Below are positions 23,398-31,736 of a stretch of DNA of 64,000 nt, in pieces. The stretch's first letter is position 1, and each line of letters opens with the position of its first letter. The DNA is taken from contig NZ_OY760905.1 of the NCBI RefSeq assembly GCF_963664135.1, forward strand, positions 2,010,736-2,074,735, in the 5' to 3' direction. Both the position numbers and the translations under genes were made by a program. The DNA is from an uncultured Acetobacterium sp. (GTDB taxonomy: Bacteria; Bacillota; Clostridia; Eubacteriales; Eubacteriaceae). A model generated the notes under the pieces. That model did not search any database. It was given only the letters and a program-made list of their open reading frames with translations, and was not told the DNA's origin.

Positions 23398-23570
23398 CTG
23401 TCACCAATAAAAATATATTACAATCACAAAAAACCCACTAACTATACCAGTTAGGGGGATTTTCTGTTTTATAGGGTGGTGACAGGAAGATGACAGCTAA
23501 AAAACCTCCTGTCACCTAAAAAAATGGCTTTAACTAAGTATTCTTTATATATTTGATGACAGATGACAGG
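23398..23570. repeat. CTGTCAC iteron cluster, right
   Basis: CTGTCACC at 23398-23405 and 23509-23516, with inverted TGACAG copies at 23480-23485, 23491-23496, 23557-23562 and 23565-23570: six in 173 bases. Same motif as the left cluster at 12269-12360. Located between repressor and integrase genes. Confidence 0.6.
23428..23464 (+). terminator. Terminator of the repressor gene
   Basis: CCACTAACT pairs with AGTTAGGGG (one mismatch), with A and T tracts extending the stem, then CTGTTTT. It lies 62 bases after the repressor stop. Confidence 0.55.
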
Positions 23571-23612
23571 AAATAATAGAATTTAATAAAAAATAGAAAG
23601 GATTTATGTATT

Positions 23613-24770
23613 ATGTCAAGACCAGTATTTAAAAAGAAGATTAAAAACGGTAGAGTGTATTTCTTTTATCGGCTCCGGCACACACAATTAAGAAAGCCGC
23701 TTGATATGTATGCTAAGACCGAAACCGAACTGAAAGCAAAGATAAAAAGCAAAGAATATGAGCTGGATCGGGGCGTGACTTCAGATAAAGCGTTCTTTGG
23801 AGACTATCTTAAGAAGTGGCTTGATGCTGTTCACATTAATGGTAAAAAAGAAGGGACTGTTCATAATTACTATGTATGCTATGACAATCACATTAAAGGC
23901 TCCCCTATTGAAAAGATCCGCCTGAAGGACTTAAGCGCCCTAGATCTCCAGGACTATTATCAGAGCATTATTGATAAAAAAGGCATCAACGTTGTTAAAT
24001 CAATTCATAAAATGGTCTGTCCTTGCTTGAGATATGCCTTTGCCAATCAGAAAATATTAATGGACTTCACCAGAGCAATTAAGCTACCGGCTCCAAAGGA
24101 AAAAGATGAGGATGAGGTTTCAAGGGTATTAACACGGGATGAACAAGAGAAGTTTATCAAGGCTATCAAGGGCGCAACTTATGAAGCATTATTCTTGACA
24201 GCATTAAACACTGGGTTACGGATCGGGGAACTTCTTGCATTAACTTGGGATGATCTTAGTTTTGAGAGCAAAGAAATATCCGTTACTAAACAAATGACTT
24301 ACACAAAGGATCGGGCAACAAAGAAGTATACCAATAAAATAACCACACCAAAAACAAAGGCTGGGACACGTGTTGTCCCCGTACCCGAGTTTTTAATACC
24401 ACGACTGAAGGAACTGAGGGTGAAGGAGCTGGAAAAGAAAATGCGATTGCAAAATAAATGTGCTGACCTTAACCTGGTCTTTTCTGCAAAGCTTGGTGGT
24501 TATCTGGCCTTCAGTTCTGTAAGAACTTCGCTTGATACCATAATTAATGAAAATAAAATCGAACATTTCAAAATTCATAGTTTGCGCCATACCTACGCAA
24601 CCCGCCTATTTGAGTTAGGAGAGCAACCTAAAACCGTCCAAGCGCTGCTAGGTCATTCCGACATCAATATGACAATGAATGTTTATACTCATGTTTTAAA
24701 AGACATCAGCGCCATCAGCGCTGGAAAAATGGATACCTTACACAATGAATTATTATGCAAGGCGGAATAA
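23613..24770 (+). CDS. Tyrosine integrase of the satellite
   Basis: 385 residues. There is an N-terminal AP2-like arm-binding domain (VYFFYRLRHTQLRKPLDMYAKTETELKAKIK), a SAM-like core-binding domain (about 60-160), and a catalytic domain with Arg203 (TGLRIGE), His322-Arg325 (HSLRH), His348 (LGHSD) and nucleophile Tyr358. This full-length, Tn916/phage-type integrase ends about 100 bases before the right attachment core, the usual int-att layout. The G-rich repeat at 24783-24808 is its probable arm site. It inserts the element in the end of lysC. Confidence 0.93.
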   Translation: MSRPVFKKKIKNGRVYFFYRLRHTQLRKPLDMYAKTETELKAKIKSKEYELDRGVTSDKAFFGDYLKKWLDAVHINGKKEGTVHNYYVCYDNHIKGSPIEKIRLKDLSALDLQDYYQSIIDKKGINVVKSIHKMVCPCLRYAFANQKILMDFTRAIKLPAPKEKDEDEVSRVLTRDEQEKFIKAIKGATYEALFLTALNTGLRIGELLALTWDDLSFESKEISVTKQMTYTKDRATKKYTNKITTPKTKAGTRVVPVPEFLIPRLKELRVKELEKKMRLQNKCADLNLVFSAKLGGYLAFSSVRTSLDTIINENKIEHFKIHSLRHTYATRLFELGEQPKTVQALLGHSDINMTMNVYTHVLKDISAISAGKMDTLHNELLCKAE

Positions 24771-24782
24771 ATAATAAAAAAT

Positions 24783-24808
24783 CTTTAGGGGGCAAAAAAG
24801 GGGGCAAA
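24783..24808 (+). repeat. Right arm-type repeat
   Basis: One mismatch from 12135-12160 and in the same orientation, with core GGGGCAAAAAAGGGGGCAAA. It lies 65 bases inside the right attachment core, just after int. Confidence 0.65.
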
Positions 24809-24826
24809 CTTTTTACAGGCATAAAT

Positions 24827-24870
24827 AAAAAGCTCTGAAACCGTTGTTATCAAACGATCTCAGAGCTTTT
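24827..24870. terminator. Element-borne terminator now serving lysC (and int)
   Basis: AAAAGCTCTGA pairs perfectly with TCAGAGCTTTT. On the minus strand it lies 6 bases after the lysC stop and ends in TTTTTATTTAT. Over 24823-24885 it aligns gap-free with 11961-12023 (43 of 63 bases equal by eye). Confidence 0.8.
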
Positions 24871-24872
24871 AA

Positions 24873-24898
24873 AAAACTACATATCAAATTTTTTATGG
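24873..24898. repeat. Right attachment core (attR), inside the lysC 3' end
   Basis: Covers the last codons of lysC (IHKKFDM-stop) and pairs with the remnant at 12011-12036. The intact gene uses this copy, so the element supplies the end of the reading frame. Confidence 0.72.
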
Positions 24899-26085
24899 AT
24901 GTGAACCATCGCCTCTTTACCGCGTTCCTTGTCAATCAGACAGGAGATCTTGATTTCTGAGGTACTGATGGTTTGGATATTGATGCCCAATTCGAATAAC
25001 GCTTCAAAGAATTTAGAGGCGATTTCGGCATTGGCCACGATTCCGGTCCCAATCACTGACAGTTTGGCAACGCCCTGATCATATTCCACTTTTTGGGCAT
25101 TGACCTCAAAAGCAAATTTTTGGGCAACGGTTACGGCTTCTTGTAATTCATCCACATCAATGGTGAATGAGATGTCATTAACAGCGGTTCGGTTGACATT
25201 CTGAACAATCATATCCACATGAATATTGGATTTTGCCAAAGCGCTGAATAATCTAAAGGCAATACCCGGTTGATCCGGTACTTCAAAGATTGATATTTTT
25301 GCGATATTTTCATCAAGAGATACCCCTCGAACTAATACTTTTTCCATAATAACGTCCTCCTTAATAATGGTTCCTTCATTGTAATTATAGCTTGATCGTA
25401 CCACCAGCGGTACCTTGAATTTCTCGGCCATTTCCACCGAACGGGGATGCAATACCTTGGCGCCGGTACTGGCCATCTCTAAAACCTCTTCGTAGGAGAT
25501 TTCCTCGATTTTAGATGCCTCTTCAACGATGCGGGGATCGGCGGTGTATACCCCGTCCACATCGGTATAGATTTCACATAATTCGGCTTCTAAAGATGCT
25601 GCCAAAGCCACAGCCGAGGTATCGGATCCACCCCGACCAAGGGTGGTAATATCCTTGTTTTCATTGATTCCCTGAAAGCCGGCAACAATAACAATCTTAC
25701 CGGCGGCCAGTTCTTTTTCAATCCGGTGGGTGTGAATATCATTAATTCGGGCCCGTTTATGAACGTTGGATGTAACAATTCCACACTGGGCTCCGGTTAA
25801 ACTGACCACATCGTGGCCCATCGACTGAATCGCCATCGCCAGCAAGGATATTGAAACCTGCTCGCCGGTGGCCAGCAGCATGTCCATTTCCCGACTGGGC
25901 GGATGTTCATTGATTTTTTGAGCCAGTTCAATCAGATCATCGGTGGTATCGCCCATGGCGGAAACCACCACCACGACTTTCTTTCCTTTTTCCTTGGTCT
26001 CAATAATCCGACCAGCAACCCGTTTTATTCTTTCCACATTGGCAACACTGGAGCCGCCATATTTTTGTACGATTAAATCTTGCAT
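24877..26085 (-). CDS. lysC: Aspartate kinase
   Basis: 402 residues, monofunctional aspartokinase: ATP + L-aspartate to 4-phospho-aspartate, the first step to lysine, threonine and methionine. The N-terminal kinase domain has VQKYGGSSVAN at residues 4-14, GRGGSDTSAVALAA and YTDVDGVYTADPR. Two C-terminal ACT domains (about 270-335 and 345-402) bind the feedback inhibitor. The gene follows hom by 20 bases, so the two are one operon. Its last codons lie in the satellite attachment core; the frame is intact and ends KKFDM. Confidence 0.95.
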   Translation of the reverse strand: MQDLIVQKYGGSSVANVERIKRVAGRIIETKEKGKKVVVVVSAMGDTTDDLIELAQKINEHPPSREMDMLLATGEQVSISLLAMAIQSMGHDVVSLTGAQCGIVTSNVHKRARINDIHTHRIEKELAAGKIVIVAGFQGINENKDITTLGRGGSDTSAVALAASLEAELCEIYTDVDGVYTADPRIVEEASKIEEISYEEVLEMASTGAKVLHPRSVEMAEKFKVPLVVRSSYNYNEGTIIKEDVIMEKVLVRGVSLDENIAKISIFEVPDQPGIAFRLFSALAKSNIHVDMIVQNVNRTAVNDISFTIDVDELQEAVTVAQKFAFEVNAQKVEYDQGVAKLSVIGTGIVANAEIASKFFEALFELGINIQTISTSEIKISCLIDKERGKEAMVHIHKKFDM

Positions 26086-26105
26086 TTACCTCAGTCACTC
26101 TTTCC

Positions 26106-27359
26106 TTATTCGTAGATACGGGCATAAAATATTTCCGGAACTGCTTCCTTCAATTTTTCTGCCATCTTATTAAATTCATTGGCTACAATGGCATTTGTTA
26201 CCACAAAAACCTGATTGTCATCGACGATGACAGTTTTTCGCGCCGCCACCGTTTCCACTGCTGTCAGCACCTGATCCAGCATATCTTTATCACCCAGATT
26301 TGCTCTTAAATAATATTTGCCTTTAAAAATGTCGGTTCCAACTTTATTAAGCTTCCGGTTTAGCCGCAGGGGTTTGGGCAAATTCTGTTCGCCGACAATA
26401 TTTAAGATATAGAGGACATCCCCCACCACGGCATTGGCGGTGGCGTCTTTGCCGGCACCTTTACCATAAAACTGCAGTTCACCAATAATATCCCCGGTAA
26501 TCGAAATGATATTAAATTCGCTGTTGACGTTGCTCATAATCGAGGCTTCCTTAAATAAGACCGGTTCCACAGTGGTATAAACATTTTTTTCTTCAAGCAT
26601 CGAATGTCCCAGATATTTGACCACGTAACCCATCGATCCGATCATCTCAATATCGGCTGCCCGGATATCAGTGATCCCCCGCTTATAAACATCTTCGTCC
26701 CGGATGATGCCTTCATAGGCCATCGATGAAAGGATGGACAATTTACGGGATACATCATAGCCCTCAACATCCGCAGTGGGATCGGCTTCCGCAAAACCGA
26801 TGGATTGGGCCAGCGCCAGGGTATCGCCAAAATCTGCCCCTTCTTCAGTCATTTTGGATAAGATGAAGTTGGTGGTTCCATTAAGGATGCCCTTGATTTC
26901 GGTGACCCGATTGATTTTCATTTCTTCTTTTAAACTGCCGATGATCGGAATCCCGCCGCCGACAGAAGCTTCATAACGCAATACCACGCCATTTTCCTCA
27001 GCCAGCGTCAGCAATTCCTGAAAGTACTCGGAGATGACGGCCTTATTGGCGGTAACCACATGTTTTCCCGCCCGGAGGCATTCTTTGATCATTTCATATT
27101 CAAAGTCCATGCCGCCCATCAGGGCAATCACAAGGCCAATACTTTCGTCTTCCAATATGTCGCTGGGGTGGGTCACAATTTTTCCGACGGTATCGCCCAG
27201 ATCCTTGGACGTATCCCGTTCCAAAACCTTAGTGATGACCGGGCTTGACTTTCGGGACTCCAGATCGGTAAAATTACCAGCAAACTTACCTTTATTTAAA
27301 TTGATGAGTTCATAGACCCCAGAACCAATGGTTCCAAAGCCTAAAAGTGCGATATTCAA
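26106..27359 (-). CDS. hom: Homoserine dehydrogenase
   Basis: 417 residues. NAD(P)-binding GFGTIGSGV (7-15), the catalytic domain with GILNGTTNFILSKM and EADPTADVEGYDVSRKLSILS, and a C-terminal ACT domain (about 345-417). It reduces aspartate semialdehyde to homoserine. The start is a TTG at 27359 with GAGGTG upstream; no ATG fits the conserved N-terminus MNIALLGFG. First gene of the hom-lysC operon and divergent from thrC. Confidence 0.95.
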   Translation of the reverse strand: MNIALLGFGTIGSGVYELINLNKGKFAGNFTDLESRKSSPVITKVLERDTSKDLGDTVGKIVTHPSDILEDESIGLVIALMGGMDFEYEMIKECLRAGKHVVTANKAVISEYFQELLTLAEENGVVLRYEASVGGGIPIIGSLKEEMKINRVTEIKGILNGTTNFILSKMTEEGADFGDTLALAQSIGFAEADPTADVEGYDVSRKLSILSSMAYEGIIRDEDVYKRGITDIRAADIEMIGSMGYVVKYLGHSMLEEKNVYTTVEPVLFKEASIMSNVNSEFNIISITGDIIGELQFYGKGAGKDATANAVVGDVLYILNIVGEQNLPKPLRLNRKLNKVGTDIFKGKYYLRANLGDKDMLDQVLTAVETVAARKTVIVDDNQVFVVTNAIVANEFNKMAEKLKEAVPEIFYARIYE

Positions 27360-27384
27360 TAAAATTCACCTCGTATATGTATTT

Positions 27385-27413
27385 ATTCTAAAAACACTTG
27401 TTTTTTCAGTGAA
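27385..27413 (-). promoter_or_regulatory. Candidate promoter of hom-lysC
   Basis: On the minus strand TTCACT (27413-27408), 17-base spacer, TAGAAT (27390-27385), 26 bases before the TTG start. Confidence 0.5.
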
Positions 27414-27456
27414 AACATTCTATCATATACCTAGGGGTTATTCAATACCCTCCAGG

Positions 27457-27477
27457 GAAGATTTTTTGAAGATTTTT
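27457..27477. promoter_or_regulatory. Tandem GAAGATTTTT repeat before thrC
   Basis: GAAGATTTTT at 27457-27466 and 27468-27477, an 11-base period (one helical turn), 33-53 bases before thrC. A possible operator for the ThrR-like protein encoded two genes downstream; only the repeat is seen. Confidence 0.35.
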
Positions 27478-27509
27478 CCCGGCACACCATAAATTTTTGG
27501 AGGAATTAC

Positions 27510-29015
27510 ATGAAAAAAGGCTATAACAGCACGCGATCCAAAGACATCAACGTTACTGCATCTCAGGGCATCCTGCAGGGATTGGCCCCGGATGGTGGAC
27601 TCTTCGTCCCCAACTTTATTGATCAAATTCAGCTCGACCCATCTCAATTCATGGGAAAAAACTACGGCGAAATGGCTAATGCTGTCTTTTCAGCTTTTCT
27701 CAATGATTTTAATGAAAAACAAATTTCTGATTCCATTCAGGGTGCTTATTACTCCGGTAAATTTGAAGAAAAAGAACCGGTCGCTTTAGAAAAGGTTAAA
27801 GACCGCTATTTTCTGGAACTCTTCCACGGTCCCACCTGCGCTTTTAAAGACATGGCTCTGACTATTTTACCATATCTGATGGTAGAATCCATGAAAAATG
27901 TTAACAATCAAAAGAAAATCATGATCTTAACCGCCACCTCCGGTGATACCGGCAAGGCCGCGCTGGAAGGCTTTGCCAATGTTCCGGATATCAGTATTAT
28001 TGTGTTTTACCCGAAGGATGGCGTCAGCACCGTTCAGGAAAAACAAATGCTCACCCAAATTGGGGCTAACACCTGCGTGGTGGGAATCGATGGCAACTTT
28101 GACGATACCCAAAACGGCGTTAAAGTGATTCTCAACGATCCCGAACTGGCGGCCGAGCTGGCCAAAGCCAACGTGATCTTTTCCTCAGCCAATTCCATTA
28201 ATATCGGCCGGCTGCTGCCCCAGGTTGTTTATTATTTTTATAGCTATTATGAGCTGCTACAAAGAGGCGAAATTCAGACAGATGAAAAAATAAATTTTGT
28301 GGTACCGACTGGTAACTTTGGCAATATCCTGGCCGGTTACTACGCCTCACTACTGGGGTTGCCGATCAATAAACTGATCTGTGCCTCCAACGCCAATAAA
28401 GTTTTAACTGACTTTTTCGAAACCGGGAACTATGATCGCAACCGGGATTTTCATAAAACTACATCGCCATCCATGGATATTCTGATTTCCAGCAATCTGG
28501 AACGGCTACTTTACGATGTCTCCGGCGCTGATCCCGAGGCCGTCAGTGATCTGATGGAGCAGCTTAAAAATCAAGGCTCTTACCAGGCATCTAAAACCCT
28601 GATGGAAAAAACCAGTCTGTTCTATGCTGGTGCCGCCGATGAAGCCGAAACTGCCCAAGCCATCAAAGCCATTTTTGACGAAACTCATTATCTGATGGAT
28701 CCCCACACCGCCGTTGCCAACAAAGTTTATGAAGACTATCTAAACGAAACCGGGGATGCCACCAAAACCGTGATTGTGTCCACCGCCAGCCCATATAAAT
28801 TTGGCCGTTCGGTTTATGAAAGCATTTTCGGTGATTGCGAATGCAACGATTATGAACTTTTGAATATTCTGGCTGAAAAAACCGGCACCATCATTCCTCA
28901 GCCATTAAAGGATCTGGACAAAAAAGCCAATCAGCATCAAGTTCAATGCGATAAAGCGGAAATGTCTCAGGCCGTTCTTAATTTTTTAAAAGATCAGGTG
29001 GACAAAAATGATTAA
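27510..29015 (+). CDS. thrC: Threonine synthase
   Basis: 501 residues, the longer (class II-like, yeast/E. coli type) threonine synthase with the N-terminal YNSTRSKDINVTASQGILQGLAPDGGLFVP. Pyridoxal-phosphate lysine is Lys113 in HGPTCAFKDMAL, and phosphate is held by TATSGDTGKAA. It converts O-phosphohomoserine to threonine. A GGAGG site precedes ATG. The stop overlaps the thrB start by 8 bases. Divergent from hom. Confidence 0.95.
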   Translation: MKKGYNSTRSKDINVTASQGILQGLAPDGGLFVPNFIDQIQLDPSQFMGKNYGEMANAVFSAFLNDFNEKQISDSIQGAYYSGKFEEKEPVALEKVKDRYFLELFHGPTCAFKDMALTILPYLMVESMKNVNNQKKIMILTATSGDTGKAALEGFANVPDISIIVFYPKDGVSTVQEKQMLTQIGANTCVVGIDGNFDDTQNGVKVILNDPELAAELAKANVIFSSANSINIGRLLPQVVYYFYSYYELLQRGEIQTDEKINFVVPTGNFGNILAGYYASLLGLPINKLICASNANKVLTDFFETGNYDRNRDFHKTTSPSMDILISSNLERLLYDVSGADPEAVSDLMEQLKNQGSYQASKTLMEKTSLFYAGAADEAETAQAIKAIFDETHYLMDPHTAVANKVYEDYLNETGDATKTVIVSTASPYKFGRSVYESIFGDCECNDYELLNILAEKTGTIIPQPLKDLDKKANQHQVQCDKAEMSQAVLNFLKDQVDKND

Positions 29016-29910
29016 GGTTCGGGTTCCTGGTACCAGTGCCAACATTGGCCCGGGATTTGACGCCTTCGGCCTGGCGCTGTCAATTTATAATACCTTCAGC
29101 TTTGAAGAAAAGAATGATGGCAAGCTGACCATCCGGGGGGTTGAACGGAAGTATCAAAGCGATACCAATCTGGTTTACCGTTCGATGCAAAAAGTGTTTA
29201 AAAAAGCGGGTTATCATCCCAAGGGGCTTTATATCCATACCGATGTGGATATCCCCATCAGCCGGGGCCTGGGCAGTTCAGCCACCTGCATCGTCGGGGG
29301 ACTTTTTGGAGCCAATGCTCTGATTGGTTCACCGCTTTCCACGGCCGAACTTTTTGATATTGCAGTAGAGATGGAAGGACATCCGGATAATGTCGCTCCG
29401 GCCATCTTTGGCGGTCTGGTGGTCTCCATGAACGATCACGGCAAAAATGTCCATATCAAAAGTCAGGTCCACCCTTGCTATGAGTTTTACGCCCTGGTGC
29501 CGGACTTTCCCTTATCGACATCCGATGCCCGAAAGGTTTTGCCTAAAAAGGTCAGCTTCAGTGATGCCACCCACAATTTGCCCCGAGCCACCATGACCTA
29601 CCTGGCTTTGTCCAACGGTTCTGAAGAAATTTTAAAACTGTGTATGAAGGATCGCCTTCATCAACCCTACCGGAAAAGGCTCATCGCCCACTATGATGTC
29701 ATTACCAAAAAAGCCCGGGAAATGGGCTGTCTCAACACCTGTATCAGCGGTGCTGGGCCGACTATTCTGGCTATTAATGCGGTGGAAAACCGTAGTTTTC
29801 AAACGGACATGTCAGCTTATTTAACGGAAAAATTACCAGGATGGCAGATCATTCCGTTGGCTCCTGATAACCAGGGGGTTCAAGTTTTGGGAGGTTCAAC
29901 CATTGATTAA
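29008..29910 (+). CDS. thrB: Homoserine kinase
   Basis: 300 residues, GHMP kinase. N-terminal VRVPGTSANIGPGFDAFGLAL, ATP-binding PISRGLGSSATCIVGG (about 88-103) and C-terminal CISGAGPTILAI. It phosphorylates homoserine for ThrC. Translationally coupled to thrC (8-base overlap) and to the next gene (8-base overlap). Confidence 0.95.
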   Translation: MIKVRVPGTSANIGPGFDAFGLALSIYNTFSFEEKNDGKLTIRGVERKYQSDTNLVYRSMQKVFKKAGYHPKGLYIHTDVDIPISRGLGSSATCIVGGLFGANALIGSPLSTAELFDIAVEMEGHPDNVAPAIFGGLVVSMNDHGKNVHIKSQVHPCYEFYALVPDFPLSTSDARKVLPKKVSFSDATHNLPRATMTYLALSNGSEEILKLCMKDRLHQPYRKRLIAHYDVITKKAREMGCLNTCISGAGPTILAINAVENRSFQTDMSAYLTEKLPGWQIIPLAPDNQGVQVLGGSTID

Positions 29911-30337
29911 GGATTATCTGATTGTTAATAAAAAAATACTACCAGACTATTATTCCAAGGTGGTGGAAGCCCGGATCTTAATGGAATCCTCCCAATGTAA
30001 ATCGGTGAGCGATGCCGTCAAAAAGGTGGGGATCAGCCGGAGTACCTATTATAAATATAAAGACTATATTTTCACCCCATCGGAAAACTACGGCCGAAAA
30101 TTCACCCTTTCGTTTAAGCTGGACGATCAACCGGGGATCCTTTCGAATATTTTGAATATTCTCCGGGATTACCAAACCAGCATTATCACCATTCATCAGG
30201 ATATCCCCATTAACCAGGCAGCCATTGTCATTGTGACCCTAGATGGTAAGGACATTGTCATTAGTATTGATGAGCTGATGGTCATCCTTGAAGAATTGGA
30301 CGGCGTTCATGGCGTTCATTTGATTGCGATGGAATAA
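29903..30337 (+). CDS. thrR: ACT-domain regulator, UPF0735/ThrR (PheB) family
   Basis: 144 residues. An N-terminal helix-turn-helix (about 28-58; SVSDAVKKVGISRSTYYKYKDYIF) and a C-terminal ACT domain (about 67-144; LDDQPGILSNILNILRDYQTSIITIHQDIP). The Bacillus subtilis member ThrR represses threonine genes. Here the gene overlaps thrB, so threonine-pathway control is likely. The TTG start lies 8 bases after GGGAGG at the end of thrB. Older annotation calls the family PheB, a chorismate-mutase-linked name that does not suit this context. Confidence 0.85.
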   Translation: MIKDYLIVNKKILPDYYSKVVEARILMESSQCKSVSDAVKKVGISRSTYYKYKDYIFTPSENYGRKFTLSFKLDDQPGILSNILNILRDYQTSIITIHQDIPINQAAIVIVTLDGKDIVISIDELMVILEELDGVHGVHLIAME

Positions 30338-30340
30338 GGA

Positions 30341-30378
30341 AAAATCCCCATTCTAATTTGTTTAAGAATGGGGATTTT
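30341..30378. terminator. Terminator of the thrCB-thrR operon
   Basis: AAAATCCCCATTCT and AGAATGGGGATTTT form a perfect 14-bp stem, 3 bases after the thrR stop. Bidirectional, so it also serves the convergent transglutaminase-like gene. Confidence 0.88.
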
Positions 30379-30397
30379 AACGTTATATTTCGTGTTT

Positions 30398-31549
30398 TTA
30401 ATAAAGCTGAATCGTATTCGATAATTTATCTGCCCCCGAAAACCAATAATAGGAACCCAAAATTTCGTCCATCAAATTTTCGGCAGTATTAATGGTGTTG
30501 GAATCGGTGATGGCATAATGAAAATATTTTTCACCCATATTAGCCGCTGCCTCCAAGTCTGCTGCAAAGCGGTTCTGCTCGCTTTGTTTATTCAAATCGT
30601 AAAGTTTGTTCTCTTTGACGAAATAATTAGCGGCAGTGGCGGTAAATTCCGGATACTTGATCAGCGATTCATCTGGTTGGTGCGATTTTAATAATTCCTT
30701 GGTCGTTACACAAAAGTAATCATAGAAAATGCTTTTTTCTGGTTCAGCATTGTCGGCCACGTTAAATTCACCCCAGGTGGCGTCCAAATAATAATACTCC
30801 CCATCAACCCGGACGATATTCCAGGCGTGAGCGCCCTGTCCAATGGCTTCACCAGCCACATAGGAACATTCAATTCCGGTGCGTTTCAGCAGATACTGAA
30901 TGGCTTTTGAGTAACCGGCACAAACGGAGCCTTTCTTGCCAAAAACACTGTAAATATTCTGATCATCCTCCAGGTCTTCCTCATAAACCGTATTTTTAAT
31001 CACATATTCATAGGCATATTTGACCTTTTCATACTCACTCATCCCATTTTTGATTCCCGTACTGTAATCCTGATAGGCCGCTTCAATTTCCGCCTGTCGC
31101 CGATCCTTTTCGGTTTCGTTATAGGGATATTCAACCATGACCTTGCTAACCATTTGATTGTCTTCGTCAAAATAGTAAGAAAATTCTCCGGCCCAGAATA
31201 TTTCTGGATGATCATAATCCACGGCACTGAGAACCCCCTCAATTTCTTCGGTGCTAATACCACTCACCTTTGCTTCAGAATCAAAATCAGTGAGCATCTG
31301 GACAACCTTAGCATAAGCCTGTTTTTCGTTTTCATTAAGAAAAGCATAACCATCAAATTGTTGCTGTTGACTTTCTGTTATCGCCTCTGTTTTTTCACCT
31401 TCAATGTCATTAAAAAGAGATTTAACATTAACACTGCCAGCCAAATCTTCCAGTGCCAGAAAGACCCCGACAGCGATCAAAAGAATAATGAGCACGGATA
31501 TGATAATAATTGCGACTACTTTTCTTCCGTTACGTTCATAATTACTCAT
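30398..31549 (-). CDS. Membrane-anchored transglutaminase-like protein
   Basis: 383 residues. One N-terminal membrane anchor (about 11-33, IIIISVLIILLIAVGVFLAL) places the rest outside the cell. The transglutaminase-like fold carries the Cys (GSVCAGYSKA, about 207), His (GAHAWNIV, about 244) and Asp (YYLDATWGE, about 257) triad. Such proteins in clostridia are cysteine peptidases or wall-associated enzymes of unknown substrate. Monocistronic; a terminator lies after the stop. Confidence 0.82.
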   Translation of the reverse strand: MSNYERNGRKVVAIIIISVLIILLIAVGVFLALEDLAGSVNVKSLFNDIEGEKTEAITESQQQQFDGYAFLNENEKQAYAKVVQMLTDFDSEAKVSGISTEEIEGVLSAVDYDHPEIFWAGEFSYYFDEDNQMVSKVMVEYPYNETEKDRRQAEIEAAYQDYSTGIKNGMSEYEKVKYAYEYVIKNTVYEEDLEDDQNIYSVFGKKGSVCAGYSKAIQYLLKRTGIECSYVAGEAIGQGAHAWNIVRVDGEYYYLDATWGEFNVADNAEPEKSIFYDYFCVTTKELLKSHQPDESLIKYPEFTATAANYFVKENKLYDLNKQSEQNRFAADLEAAANMGEKYFHYAITDSNTINTAENLMDEILGSYYWFSGADKLSNTIQLY

Positions 31550-31736
31550 GCGTGTGCGTCCCCCTTTGTTTTGCTCTGTTATCTGTTTCTACCCTTATTT
31601 TGATTTAACCTGCATCATCTTTTGTATTGACACGTTATGGCGATACAGCAAGTAATTTTATCACAATTTCTTATAGACATCCTAAACTTTTATAACATAT
31701 ACTTAAAAAGATAAAGAAACAATAAGGGGGACACCA

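Larger units (their letters stand above)
12011..24898. mobile_element. Capsid-forming phage satellite (cf-PICI-like island) in the 3' end of lysC
   Basis: Bounded by related lysC 3'-end copies at both ends, with 26-base arm repeats just inside. Content from the right: tyrosine integrase, XRE repressor, divergent AlpA-like protein, primase-helicase, two small proteins, portal, prohead protease, a 53-residue protein, major capsid, gp6 connector, HNH, a second recombinase, TerS, TerL and a head-closure protein. There is no tail tube, tape measure, baseplate, holin, endolysin or conjugation gene. Known capsid-forming PICIs have this set and size (10-15 kb) and use helper-phage tails. The assignment is by gene content; a heavily deleted prophage is the alternative. 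Confidence 0.8.

Noticed and set aside
12135-24808. The 26-base G-rich repeats as the actual attachment cores
   Set aside because: Host-like sequence (lysC end and terminator) lies outside them at both ends, and the lysC homology break is at about 12036. They fit arm sites inside the element.
12011-24898. Complete prophage or integrative conjugative element
   Set aside because: There is no tail, holin, endolysin or late regulator, and no relaxase, coupling protein or type IV secretion gene. The size also fits a satellite better.
27360-27509. T-box, lysine riboswitch or leader peptide for the aspartate-family genes
   Set aside because: The 150-base intergenic region is too short for a T-box or lysine riboswitch and shows no terminator/antiterminator pair.
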